Counted from the stretch's first letter, positions 7,494-14,395 are shown. The stretch: DNA of 14,407 bases from Cocleimonas sp. (GCA_023146675.1 JAGLBQ010000128.1:1-14407); one strand, 5' to 3'. Numbers and translations are program-made. The notes: generated from the sequence alone by a model not told the origin.

Positions 7494-7532
7494 TTAGGGT
7501 ACATAGGAACATCACCCTAATGATGCTCCTAT
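7493..7532 (+). promoter_or_regulatory. Two overlapping, mutually exclusive hairpins after cbbQ
   Basis: Hairpin A: ATTAGGGT (7493-7500) pairs with ACCCTAAT (7514-7521), 8 bp. Hairpin B: ATAGGA-CATCA (7503-7508, 7510-7514) pairs with TGATG-TCCTAT (7521-7525, 7527-7532), 11 bp with one mismatch. They share bases 7514 and 7521, and the stem of A forms the loop of B, so only one can form at a time. No T-run follows, so neither is a classical terminator. They may modulate cbbO expression or protect the cbbQ end of the message; the role is inferred. Confidence 0.4.
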
Positions 7533-7542
7533 TATCCTTATG

Positions 7543-7622
7543 TAGCCCGTATGAAGCGTTGCGGCATACGGGAGATCGAAGCCACGCACGACCCCGTAAT
7601 TACGTAAACATCATACAGGCTA
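7543..7622. repeat. Paired REP-like (BIME-type) element between cbbQ and cbbO
   Basis: Left unit: CCCGTATG (7546-7553) pairs with CATACGGG (7565-7572), a perfect 8-bp stem preceded by GTAG. Right unit: the inverse of a related sequence, ending CATACAGGCTA (7612-7622), which is the reverse complement of TAGCCCGTATG at the left end except for one base. Two head-to-head REP units of about 30 bp therefore form one 80-bp element with inverted ends. TAGCC(C/T)GTATGA-type sequences are a common REP pattern in proteobacteria. It interrupts the cbbQ-cbbO gap. Confidence 0.65.
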
Positions 7623-7656
7623 TAATCATCTGCTATGCCATGCGAGAAATATCAAC

Positions 7657-9918
7657 ATGACGACCACAAAAGAACTCCCAGACGAACTCATCACGCTACG
7701 CGCTCAATTAAAGTGCAGTTTTGAGCAAATTGATGATGTGTTTGAAGACTGCATCCGTGATGCGCAACGTCGCCTCAGCGAGCAAGGTGTAAAAGACTAT
7801 TTAAGCGGTGCATCCCTGATCTGTATGATTGGACGGGGTGTAGAGCCTGTTTTGCAATTTCTAGAGGTTATTCCTGAAATGGCAGATCGCCTCGGTGAAG
7901 AGGTGATTACCTTGATCTCACAAGGAGTGTGGGAAGTTTCTCGTACTCCAAACGGTGTTTCTATTCCGCCGTTTATGGCAACACTTGGTGAAGCCTCTCG
8001 ACGCTTGGGGAGTTTGGAATTAATCAAACGCTATCTTGATTTGCTGTTTGATATGATGGAGCGCACCACAGGCTCTATTCACGGACATCACACCACTCTG
8101 CCGAGCCCAGGATTACCGCATTTATTACAGCAAATGCCGTACCTTCTCAATCAGATATCCATTGAAGGCTTGGAGAATTGGATTAATTACGGTATTCATA
8201 ATTATAACGATCACCCCCAGCGTCAGATTGACTACTTTACGTTAGAATCAGCGGATAGCCGCGCGATGTTACAGCGTGAGCGTCATGGCACATTATTTGC
8301 CGATAATGAACGTAATCTGAATTTATATCTACAAGCGCTCTGGCAGGATAAGGAATATTTAGCGCCTTATTCGACTGCAAAAGACGAAAATCGTCGTCAG
8401 CAACCTTATTATGACAAGGTTGGAATTCGTATCCCAGATGTGTTTGATGATAGTGAAAATGGCATTAAAGGCATTGATCGTTACCGCGCTATGTTAGCGC
8501 ATATGGCGGCACATCGTCGCTGGTCGAAGAAAATGGTAGCGGATAATTACAGCCCGTTTCAGCGCATTGCAATTGAATGCCTAGAAGATGCACGGGTGGA
8601 ATATCTGGCAACCTTAGAATACCCAGGATTGCAGTCATTGTGGTTAGCGTTGCATCCTGTTCCTGATGAAGAGGAATGTGCGGGAACGGGAGATTCTTGT
8701 ATTCGTCATCGTCTTGCTATGTTCTCCTATGCCATTAAAAATCCAGATCACGGTTACCAAAATGAAGATCTATTGGAATTTGTGCAGCGTTTCCATGACT
8801 TAATGTTAACAGGTGAATCGTCTACGCCAGAAGTAGCTAAAATTGCAGTTTCTTATATCGCGCGGACCCGTCGACAAGAAGATCAAGCGGCGACAATCTA
8901 TTTTGATAATACCGAGATCGAATACCGTGACGATAATCGTCATCTCTGGGTCTTTATTGAAGAAGGCGATGAAGAAGAGCAGTTTGAAGTGCCCGAAGAT
9001 AAAGAATTTGAAGAAATAGATAGCCTACCGCCACGCCATTACCCTGAATGGGACTATAATACCAAGACCTATCGTCCTGATTGGGTGAGCTTGTACGAAG
9101 GTTTGCATCCAGCAGGCAATGCCAATGAAATAGATGCGATATTATCCAAGCATAATGCATTGTCGAAGCGTTTAATGCAGGTGTTGGATTTATTAAAACC
9201 GCAAAACTACGTGCGTGTGCGCTATCAGGAGGAGGGCAGTGAACTAGACCTCGATGTTGCTATTCGCTCCTTGATTGACTTTAAAAGCGGCGCCACACCT
9301 GACCCGCGCATTAATATGAGTCACAAACACGATAGTCGTGATATAGCCGTGACGTTATTAATTGACCTCTCTGCCTCAGTCAATGAGGTTCCTGATGGTT
9401 GTAATCAAAGTATTTTAGAAATAAGCCGTGAAGCGGTTTCATTATTAGCATGGGCAATTGATCGACTCGGTGATCCACTTTCCATTGCAGGCTTCTTCTC
9501 CAATACCCGCCATGATGTGCGTTATCTGCATTTAAAAGGTTTTAGTGAGCGTTGGAATGATGACGTAAAAGCACGATTAGCAAAAATGGAAGCAGGCTTC
9601 TCAACCCGTATGGGCGGAGCCATTCGTCATGCAGGGCATTTTTTAAGTAATCAAAAAGCAGACAAAAAGTTATTGTTAATATTGACTGATGGTGAGCCTG
9701 CGGATATAGATGTTAATGATGAAAAGCTACTGATAAAAGATGCTTATAAAGCGGTATCTGAACTGGATCAAAAAGGTATCTACACCCACTGCATCAGCCT
9801 TGACCCTAAAGCAGATGAGTATGTCAGTGATATATTTGGTAATAATTACACCGTTATTGATAATATAGAACGCCTACCAGAACGCTTGCCGCAGTTATTT
9901 TTATCATTGACTAAGTAA
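7657..9918 (+). CDS. cbbO: RuBisCO activase adaptor CbbO with VWA domain
   Basis: Adaptor half of the CbbQO activase: one CbbO sits on a CbbQ hexamer and links it to RuBisCO. At 753 aa it has the usual length. The long N-terminal part (about 1-430) has the CbbO-specific helical region, including AHMAAHRRWSKKMVADNYSP and IAIECLEDARVEYLA. An acidic stretch follows (about 435-455, mainly Glu/Asp). The C-terminal von Willebrand A domain (about 562-750) has an intact MIDAS metal site: D570-x-S572-x-S574 (LLIDLSASV), T650 (FSTRMGGA) and D678 (LTDGEPAD). That site is known to be needed for RuBisCO engagement in the family. The ATG at 7657 is preceded by a weak GAGA. It is separated from cbbQ by 163 bp of hairpins and a REP element, longer than usual for this pair. 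Confidence 0.95.
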   Translation: MTTTKELPDELITLRAQLKCSFEQIDDVFEDCIRDAQRRLSEQGVKDYLSGASLICMIGRGVEPVLQFLEVIPEMADRLGEEVITLISQGVWEVSRTPNGVSIPPFMATLGEASRRLGSLELIKRYLDLLFDMMERTTGSIHGHHTTLPSPGLPHLLQQMPYLLNQISIEGLENWINYGIHNYNDHPQRQIDYFTLESADSRAMLQRERHGTLFADNERNLNLYLQALWQDKEYLAPYSTAKDENRRQQPYYDKVGIRIPDVFDDSENGIKGIDRYRAMLAHMAAHRRWSKKMVADNYSPFQRIAIECLEDARVEYLATLEYPGLQSLWLALHPVPDEEECAGTGDSCIRHRLAMFSYAIKNPDHGYQNEDLLEFVQRFHDLMLTGESSTPEVAKIAVSYIARTRRQEDQAATIYFDNTEIEYRDDNRHLWVFIEEGDEEEQFEVPEDKEFEEIDSLPPRHYPEWDYNTKTYRPDWVSLYEGLHPAGNANEIDAILSKHNALSKRLMQVLDLLKPQNYVRVRYQEEGSELDLDVAIRSLIDFKSGATPDPRINMSHKHDSRDIAVTLLIDLSASVNEVPDGCNQSILEISREAVSLLAWAIDRLGDPLSIAGFFSNTRHDVRYLHLKGFSERWNDDVKARLAKMEAGFSTRMGGAIRHAGHFLSNQKADKKLLLILTDGEPADIDVNDEKLLIKDAYKAVSELDQKGIYTHCISLDPKADEYVSDIFGNNYTVIDNIERLPERLPQLFLSLTK

Positions 9919-9933
9919 TATAGCGTAAAACAG

Positions 9934-9966
9934 ATAGCCTGTGTTGAGGTGCGAAACACAGGCTAT
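9934..9966. repeat. REP-like hairpin after cbbO
   Basis: ATAGCCTGTGTT (9934-9945) pairs perfectly with AACACAGGCTAT (9955-9966), a 12-bp stem with the 9-base loop GAGGTGCGA. It is the best-preserved copy of the TAGCCTGTGTTGA family found also at 11397 and 14143. It begins 15 bases after the cbbO stop and has no T-run, so it may stabilise the 3' end of the cbb message rather than terminate it. Confidence 0.75.
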
Positions 9967-10026
9967 ACATGATAATCCCCCATGTTTCGTGCCGCAACAA
10001 AAACGACCTTATACCCCTATCTACTT

Positions 10027-10440
10027 ATGAAAAACACTGTAATAGTCCAGGTTAACTTCTCTTTTAAAGGAGAAAATTTCACTCCCTTCATCACGGTTGA
10101 ACTTGATGATTTCGTTAAACATAACGGCAACCTTTCTAGCCTTTATTCTAAAATCGCACAGAAAAATAAGATTGATACCTATTCTTATGCGTATGAGATG
10201 ATGGAAGCTTCTGAGCTAACGTTTCATAGTGCAGAGGGAAATGTTGTTGAATTTATTGTTGATGGAAAATGTGATCTAGAAGCCTATGGAGAGTATCTAA
10301 CGCAAAGTAATATGCTGATTGAGCTAGAGAAAATAGCCAGTGAGGTATTAGGCATTGCTGATTTCATAGCAAAAGAGAATGACAATATTAAAGACGCATT
10401 AAGCAGGGCTTATCGTGCAGGTCAAAATAGCACCTCGTAA
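10027..10440 (+). CDS. Unrecognised 137-aa protein downstream of cbbO
   Basis: I do not recognise this family. The predicted protein starts with alternating hydrophobic residues suggesting beta strands (KNTVIVQVNFSFKG, FTPFITVELDDFV). A mixed middle follows (IDTYSYAYEMMEASELTF, GNVVEFIVDGKCDLEAY), then a helical, acidic end (MLIELEKIASEVLGIADFIA and KDALSRAYRAG). No signal peptide, membrane segment or clear metal motif; one cysteine. It looks like a soluble cytoplasmic protein. I prefer the ATG at 10027 because the sequence from there looks structured; an in-frame ATG at 9982 would add 15 residues of weaker character. Neither start has a clear ribosome site. It is on the same strand as cbbO, 108 bp after it with a REP hairpin between, so a link to carbon fixation is possible but not shown. 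Confidence 0.7.
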   Translation: MKNTVIVQVNFSFKGENFTPFITVELDDFVKHNGNLSSLYSKIAQKNKIDTYSYAYEMMEASELTFHSAEGNVVEFIVDGKCDLEAYGEYLTQSNMLIELEKIASEVLGIADFIAKENDNIKDALSRAYRAGQNSTS

Positions 10441-10455
10441 ATTATCCTGCTTTAG

Positions 10456-10472
10456 CATAATATTCTATTATG
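10456..10472. terminator. AT-rich hairpin between convergent genes, weak terminator candidate
   Basis: CATAATA (10456-10462) pairs with TATTATG (10466-10472) around a 3-base loop, in the 65-bp gap between two converging genes. The stem is AT-rich and no long T-run follows on either strand, so termination strength would be low. It is the only candidate in the gap. Confidence 0.25.
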
Positions 10473-10505
10473 ACATTTCACTTTGATACGGTGCCTGTTG
10501 CTGAT

Positions 10506-11336
10506 TTAAGGTTTTCTCTCCCAAAAATCTTTAGGTAAAAAGAAATATCGAGCAACTTCTTTACCTGCATCTATTTCAGCCATGCAACGTGAATACTTTA
10601 TCTTTGAAGGTGCTAATTGTAGTTCCCCGTGGTGTTGACTAATCTCAGATAACCATTGCTGTTTATTCAAAGCAAGAAAGTGTTTTTGATCTGTTTTATC
10701 ATCAGCTATTAACCATGCTCCTTGCAGGCAATCATCAGCAAAAAAGGCTTGAGTTTGTTGTTGCTGATGGGGGTAAAACATTCGTCCTTTAAACAAACAC
10801 CATGATTCATCGACAGGGTAGGGTATTAATTCTGGGTATTTCTTCGCAAGCTGTGTTTGATGACTTGCCAGTCGATCAAATTTTATATCCAAACGATCTT
10901 GTAAGTTTGTGCCATACCAATGGTGCATTTGAGATAAATCATCAGTGCCTAAATAAAATTTAACCGACACCTCTAAATGGATGATTTTATCAGTAGCTAG
11001 TTCTCGAATAAAAAAATCTGCCTCACCTAAAGTTTGTGTCTTGCCCTGCAACACCACATTGCTATCTAATAACTCAAAATTAGGGCTAATCTCTAGCCAA
11101 AATCGAATAAAACATTCAAAACGTTTACCAATGACATAAGGTTTGATCTCAGATAATGCATTGAGTAATGGCTCAGGGTGTTGGTCTAATTGCAATAAAG
11201 CATTAAAGCAGGCGTGATACTCTGCGTCACAATCCGCTTTATTAAGCCAATATGAGCCATTAATACTACCAGATATAATGGGCGGGCTTTGGATAACCCA
11301 AGCTAGGTCTTGTATGCAACGGTGTTTGAAACTCAT
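10506..11336 (-). CDS. DUF1853 family protein
   Basis: 276-aa protein of the DUF1853 family, function unknown. Matching features: the opening RCIQDLAWVIQSPPI (about 6-20), KRFECFIRFWLE (71-82), TLGEADFFIRE (102-112), IIHLEVSVKFYLG (118-130), WYGTNLQDRLDIKFDRLASHQ (140-160, the family's most typical block) and a WCLFKGRMFYP segment (179-189). D107 followed by E122 and K126 has the layout of the active site of PD-(D/E)XK nucleases; assigning that fold here is my inference. The ATG at 11336 gives the full family N-terminus, but no clear ribosome site is visible. Upstream on the same strand is moaE, separated by 163 bp containing a REP hairpin, so they are probably separate units. No signal peptide; likely cytoplasmic. 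Confidence 0.88.
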   Translation of the reverse strand: MSFKHRCIQDLAWVIQSPPIISGSINGSYWLNKADCDAEYHACFNALLQLDQHPEPLLNALSEIKPYVIGKRFECFIRFWLEISPNFELLDSNVVLQGKTQTLGEADFFIRELATDKIIHLEVSVKFYLGTDDLSQMHHWYGTNLQDRLDIKFDRLASHQTQLAKKYPELIPYPVDESWCLFKGRMFYPHQQQQTQAFFADDCLQGAWLIADDKTDQKHFLALNKQQWLSEISQHHGELQLAPSKIKYSRCMAEIDAGKEVARYFFLPKDFWERKP

Positions 11337-11396
11337 GGTGTAGTTTTTTTTGAATTGTCGATCATTTTGCTAGATTATCATAATATAACCATATAA

Positions 11397-11422
11397 CCTG
11401 CGTTGAATATGCGAAACGCGGG
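11397..11422. repeat. REP-like hairpin between moaE and the DUF1853 gene
   Basis: CCTGCGTT (11397-11404) pairs with AACGCGGG (11415-11422), 8 bp with one G-T wobble, loop GAATATGCGA. Sequence and spacing match the copies at 9934 and 14143 (shared TTGA...GCGAAAC). It lies in the 163-bp gap between two minus-strand genes. The rest of this gap shows no clear promoter that I can defend. Confidence 0.6.
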
Positions 11423-11499
11423 AGTAGTGAACAAAATGATAAAGTAGCATTGCGATGTGGAAAGTGTCCATATTGTTCGATAATTATTTCGAGTAACCC

Positions 11500-11946
11500 T
11501 CAATATCCCTTAGTATTCTTCTCCACCCAGCGCTCGTTGCCATCTATTAATACCTCCTTCTTCCAAAAAGGCACTTTGCTTTTTAACTCCTCCATTAGAA
11601 ATCGACTGGCTTCAAAAGCATCTTTTCGATGTTCTGACCATACAGCAACTAACACAATCGGATCAGTAGGATAAATATGCCCCACGCGATGAATAATCAG
11701 AGTGTTTAGCAAAGCCCATGTTTCATCTGCTTTATCCGCTAATAGATGCAATTCTTTTTCTGTCATGAGCGGATAGTGTTCTAGAAACATGCTAGCGACA
11801 TCATCGCCTTCATTAAAATCACGCATCGTACCTATAAACGTCGCAGTTGCACCATAGTTACTCTTGCCTTGCATTGTTTGCTGCTCATAATCGGCAAGTA
11901 ATGACCAAGGTTTAAAAGGGTTTTGTTGTATTAGAATCTTACGCAT
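11500..11946 (-). CDS. moaE: Molybdopterin synthase catalytic subunit MoaE
   Basis: Large subunit of molybdopterin synthase, which with thiocarboxylated MoaD inserts the two sulfurs into precursor Z (cPMP) in molybdenum cofactor synthesis, in the cytoplasm. At 148 aa it has the usual length. Family blocks are present: GATATFIGTMRDFNEGDDV (32-50), LEHYPLMTEKEL (55-66), IIHRVGHIYPTD (84-95), VAVWSEHRKDAFEASRFLME (100-119) and ELKSKVPFWKKE (120-131). The catalytic lysines equivalent to E. coli K119 and K126 are K122 and K129 (or K130), and the end GNERWVEKN is typical. The start is firm: AAGGA with a 6-base gap to the ATG. Unusually for the family, no moaD or other moa gene is adjacent in this window, so its partner must be encoded elsewhere. 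Confidence 0.95.
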   Translation of the reverse strand: MRKILIQQNPFKPWSLLADYEQQTMQGKSNYGATATFIGTMRDFNEGDDVASMFLEHYPLMTEKELHLLADKADETWALLNTLIIHRVGHIYPTDPIVLVAVWSEHRKDAFEASRFLMEELKSKVPFWKKEVLIDGNERWVEKNTKGY

Positions 11947-12053
11947 AGTTTTTCCTTGGTAAATAAAAAGGTTCTTAGTTTAGGCTTGTACCTGAAGTTT
12001 CCTAGAAATTATCATCCCAGATACTGAAATCATCATAAAAAATGTCTTGCAAG

Positions 12054-12194
12054 TTATGCGCCCAAAAACGCTTTAAAATCCACAGGCTCTTCCTTATCAA
12101 GGATTTCAAACAGCTTTGCAGGATAAAGAAAAGGCCTACCATTATCATTAGTTCCTTTAGCTAATGTTGCATGACGTTCTTCAGTTGCATGCAT
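12054..12194 (-). CDS. Small ORF (46 aa), possibly a frameshifted gene remnant
   Basis: I do not recognise this product. It begins MHATEERHATLAKGTNDNG and ends VDFKAFLGA. The ATG at 12194 has GGGAG (12203-12207) with an 8-base gap, a good ribosome site; in-frame ATGs at 12209 and 12224 would lengthen it to 51 or 56 aa. The residue mix, with no runs or odd composition, looks like real protein. Right at its end the next frame stays open and also reads like protein (HNLQDIFYDDFSIWDDNF) to a stop at 12002, which suggests a one-base shift near 12057-12070 in a formerly longer gene of about 70 aa. It is on the same strand as moaE and 108 bp upstream of it. It may equally be a chance ORF. Confidence 0.4.
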   Translation of the reverse strand: MHATEERHATLAKGTNDNGRPFLYPAKLFEILDKEEPVDFKAFLGA

Positions 12195-12224
12195 ACCGTA
12201 CACTCCCATAAAAATACCGATCAT

Positions 12225-12433
12225 GATAGAACATCAGCTAAATTTAAAAAAACAACTATCCTTTTGGTATTAGTCATTTGACACGATATATAGCTTTCTC
12301 TCAATTGTTCGTTATCTAAATAACAGGTTGTTCATCGCTTTATAATTTAAATAAATTCTTTATGGCATTCTTTTAACAATAAGTGATGGAATACCCCCTA
12401 TTTTCATCTTAAAAATATAAAACTGGAGTACGC
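12225..12433. other. AT-rich intergenic region upstream of the protease gene
   Basis: About 210 bp with no gene that I can support. It holds a TTGACA (12278-12283) without a good -10 at the right distance, a TATAAT (12341-12346) without a good -35, and a small inverted repeat GTTAT/ATAAC (12311-12315, 12320-12324). The promoter of the protease gene is probably here but I cannot place it with confidence. GGAG at 12425-12428 is that gene's ribosome site. Confidence 0.4.
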
Positions 12434-14092
12434 ATGTTTTTAATTCGTATCATTATTATTACGCTATCTTTTTTTATATTGACTCAATACGTTAAGGCAA
12501 ACGAGATTTTCACCTACTTTAATACGATTGCAGATAAAGCGGCTAAAAAAAATAATCATAAAAAAGCAATTAAGTACTACCATACATCTTATCGCTATTC
12601 GCAACAAAAAAAGGAAAAAGAAAGAGCATTAGAGAAATTAGTGATCTCTTATCAACAAAATAAAAATACTCGCTCAGCAAATAATGCCTTAAAACTTTTA
12701 TTGGATATTTCACCAAAAAATAGTTGGGCATTGAAACAAAAAAATGCTGCTATCACAAAAAAAAGTAACGTAAAATTTGATCCGTACTATGCTAATGCTT
12801 CTCTTAGTCATCGAAAGAAGATACAGGAAAGTTTAATCTGGGTATCTGATTATAATGGACTGATTGATGGTCAGTTTGGAAAAAGAACATCTCGATCTAT
12901 CAAAAAATGGCAATTAGAAAATTTTTTTAATGTTGATGGAATTCTCACGAAAACCCAAAAGAAGAAATTACTATCTCAAGCGAATTCAATAAAAAAGAAA
13001 CTAAAATGGAAAAAATATACGTCTTTAAATAACTTTTACACAATATATTATCCCAATATTTTTCAAATTAAAAAAACACGCAATCATTCCAATGGTTCTG
13101 ACCTAACAAGTAAAAAGAATCGATATTCATTAGAAGTCATGGTATTTAACAAAAAAGAAGCATTTGAGGATACTTACAAACAACTAAAAAATATCACAGA
13201 AAAAAGTGGCTGGAAGAAAGTCTATAACATACAAAAAAAGAACTGGTTTGTGATTGCAGGAACACTTAGTGATGGTGGATTAGCCTATACAAAATTTGTA
13301 AAGAAAGGTGAAATAACGATAGGCTATGTGTTTGTCATTTATTTACAAAAAGGAGATTCCTATGAAGCATTGTCACGCGCTATTATTGTTGCTACTGCTA
13401 ATTCATTTAAGATAGATTGGCGTTATGCAACGCCTTATCTTAGATCCCTTCAGTCAAAAACTAGAAAAAAGAAAAAGAAGCAGAGTAAAAACCAAGTGCC
13501 TGAGAAATTATATAAACGACTACCTGCGCCAAAAATTGGTCATACAAGTAAAGGGGCTTTATCCGCAGAAAAGGTTTTTTCTAAAGTAAACACTTCAGTA
13601 TGGGTGCTAATCTCCAAAAACACTCAGGGGTCAGCAGTTGCTATTCATAAAAATTATCTACTCACTAATTGCCATGTTTTAAATGGAGGTAAATATACAA
13701 TTACTAACACTAATATTAGTGCTAACGCTTTAAATGTTCATTTATATGCTGCCAATAAAGCATTAGACCGATGTGTTTTATACAGTAAAAAGGATCTTCC
13801 AAGCTATGTTAGTATTCGACCTTATTTAGATTTAACTATTGGTGAAAAGGTATTTTCGATAGGGACACCTCAAGGGTTAAGTTTAACCATTGCTGAGGGG
13901 TTGCTTTCTGCTAAACGTATAGATAAGAATATACGTTATTTACAAACTTCAGCCCCAATTTCTCAAGGCTCATCTGGCGGTGGTCTCTTTGATTCTTATG
14001 GTAATTTACTAGGCATAACCACTATGATGGTTGCCTCTGGACAAAATCTCAATTTTGCCATACCAGCCGATGATTATTGGAATAACCAGTAA
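12434..14092 (+). CDS. Secreted trypsin-fold serine protease with peptidoglycan-binding domain
   Basis: 552-aa exported protein, probably periplasmic. Order of parts: signal peptide (1-22, FLIRIIIITLSFFIL, likely cut after VKA); TPR-like helices with repeated Lys/Tyr (about 24-105); a peptidoglycan-binding type 1 domain (about 124-182, core NGLIDGQFGKRTSRSIKKWQ); a middle domain of alternating strands (about 195-330), resembling the unassigned region often found between such domains; a lysine-rich linker (341-352); and a chymotrypsin-fold protease (about 378-550). The triad is complete: H414 (LLTNCHVLNGG), D445 (ALDRCVL) and S514 (QGSSGGGLF). No PDZ domain follows, unlike DegP. The start is supported by GGAG 5 bases before the ATG. 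The coding is AAA-rich and more AT-rich than the cbb genes. Substrate is unknown; binding to the cell wall followed by cleavage of envelope proteins is inferred. Confidence 0.88.
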   Translation: MFLIRIIIITLSFFILTQYVKANEIFTYFNTIADKAAKKNNHKKAIKYYHTSYRYSQQKKEKERALEKLVISYQQNKNTRSANNALKLLLDISPKNSWALKQKNAAITKKSNVKFDPYYANASLSHRKKIQESLIWVSDYNGLIDGQFGKRTSRSIKKWQLENFFNVDGILTKTQKKKLLSQANSIKKKLKWKKYTSLNNFYTIYYPNIFQIKKTRNHSNGSDLTSKKNRYSLEVMVFNKKEAFEDTYKQLKNITEKSGWKKVYNIQKKNWFVIAGTLSDGGLAYTKFVKKGEITIGYVFVIYLQKGDSYEALSRAIIVATANSFKIDWRYATPYLRSLQSKTRKKKKKQSKNQVPEKLYKRLPAPKIGHTSKGALSAEKVFSKVNTSVWVLISKNTQGSAVAIHKNYLLTNCHVLNGGKYTITNTNISANALNVHLYAANKALDRCVLYSKKDLPSYVSIRPYLDLTIGEKVFSIGTPQGLSLTIAEGLLSAKRIDKNIRYLQTSAPISQGSSGGGLFDSYGNLLGITTMMVASGQNLNFAIPADDYWNNQ

Positions 14093-14369
14093 GGAAGCTT
14101 ATCTCAAGAGGCGCATAGGGTTTACGCGGTTTACGCAAGTTGTAGTCTGTGTTGAGGTATGAAACACGGGCTTGGCATCACATCTAACGCTCCTGTGCGC
14201 CCTTAGCAAAAAATATACGATTAAAACTTTCGATAAAAAATTACAGAAATGCTTGAAATATTAGTTTTGCAGTCTATATTTTACTCATGTTAGCGTTAAG
14301 TTATTAGTTACAAACTCTATTTAATGGTTTTAGCCCAAGCCTTAAACGCCAAATTTGATAACGCCCAAT
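14093..14369. other. Intergenic region after the protease gene
   Basis: About 280 bp without a gene that I can support. It holds a perfect 9-bp tandem duplication (GGTTTACGC at 14119-14127 and 14128-14136), the REP-like hairpin at 14143-14173, and otherwise AT-rich sequence. No terminator for the protease gene is obvious; the REP hairpin is the only stem close to its end. Confidence 0.5.
14143..14173. repeat. REP-like hairpin after the protease gene
   Basis: AGTCTGTGTT (14144-14153) pairs with AACACGGGCT (14163-14172), 10 bp with two G-T wobbles, 9-base loop GAGGTATGA. Same family and spacing as the copies at 9934 and 11397. It lies 51 bases after the protease stop codon. Confidence 0.65.
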
Positions 14370-14395
14370 AAAAAAGGCTGCAAAAAGCAGCCTTT
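14370..14395 (-). terminator. Rho-independent terminator, mainly for a minus-strand gene to the right
   Basis: AAAGGCTGC (14373-14381) pairs with GCAGCCTTT (14387-14395), a 9-bp stem with an AAAAA loop. On the minus strand the stem is followed by six T (14375 to 14370), so it best serves a leftward gene whose end lies beyond the window. On the plus strand the T-run is only three, giving weaker termination. Confidence 0.75.

Noticed and set aside
7493..7532. Terminator after cbbQ
   Set aside because: No T-run follows either hairpin, and cbbO continues on the same strand.
8954..9160. Minus-strand frame within cbbO
   Set aside because: Antisense shadow of the acidic stretch and following region of cbbO.
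11450..11674. Plus-strand frame across the end of moaE
   Set aside because: Overlaps the strongly supported moaE on the other strand; composition is that of an antisense frame.
14176..14370. Integron attC-like site (TAACGCT and AGCGTTA about 100 bp apart, GGCGTTAT near the end)
   Set aside because: Arms do not pair further, core motifs do not match the RYYYAAC/GTTRRRY layout, and no cassette array is present.
14321..14375. Possible C-terminal coding end on the minus strand (…FKAWAKTIK then stop)
   Set aside because: Too short to support, and the terminator hairpin at 14373-14395 would lie inside that gene.
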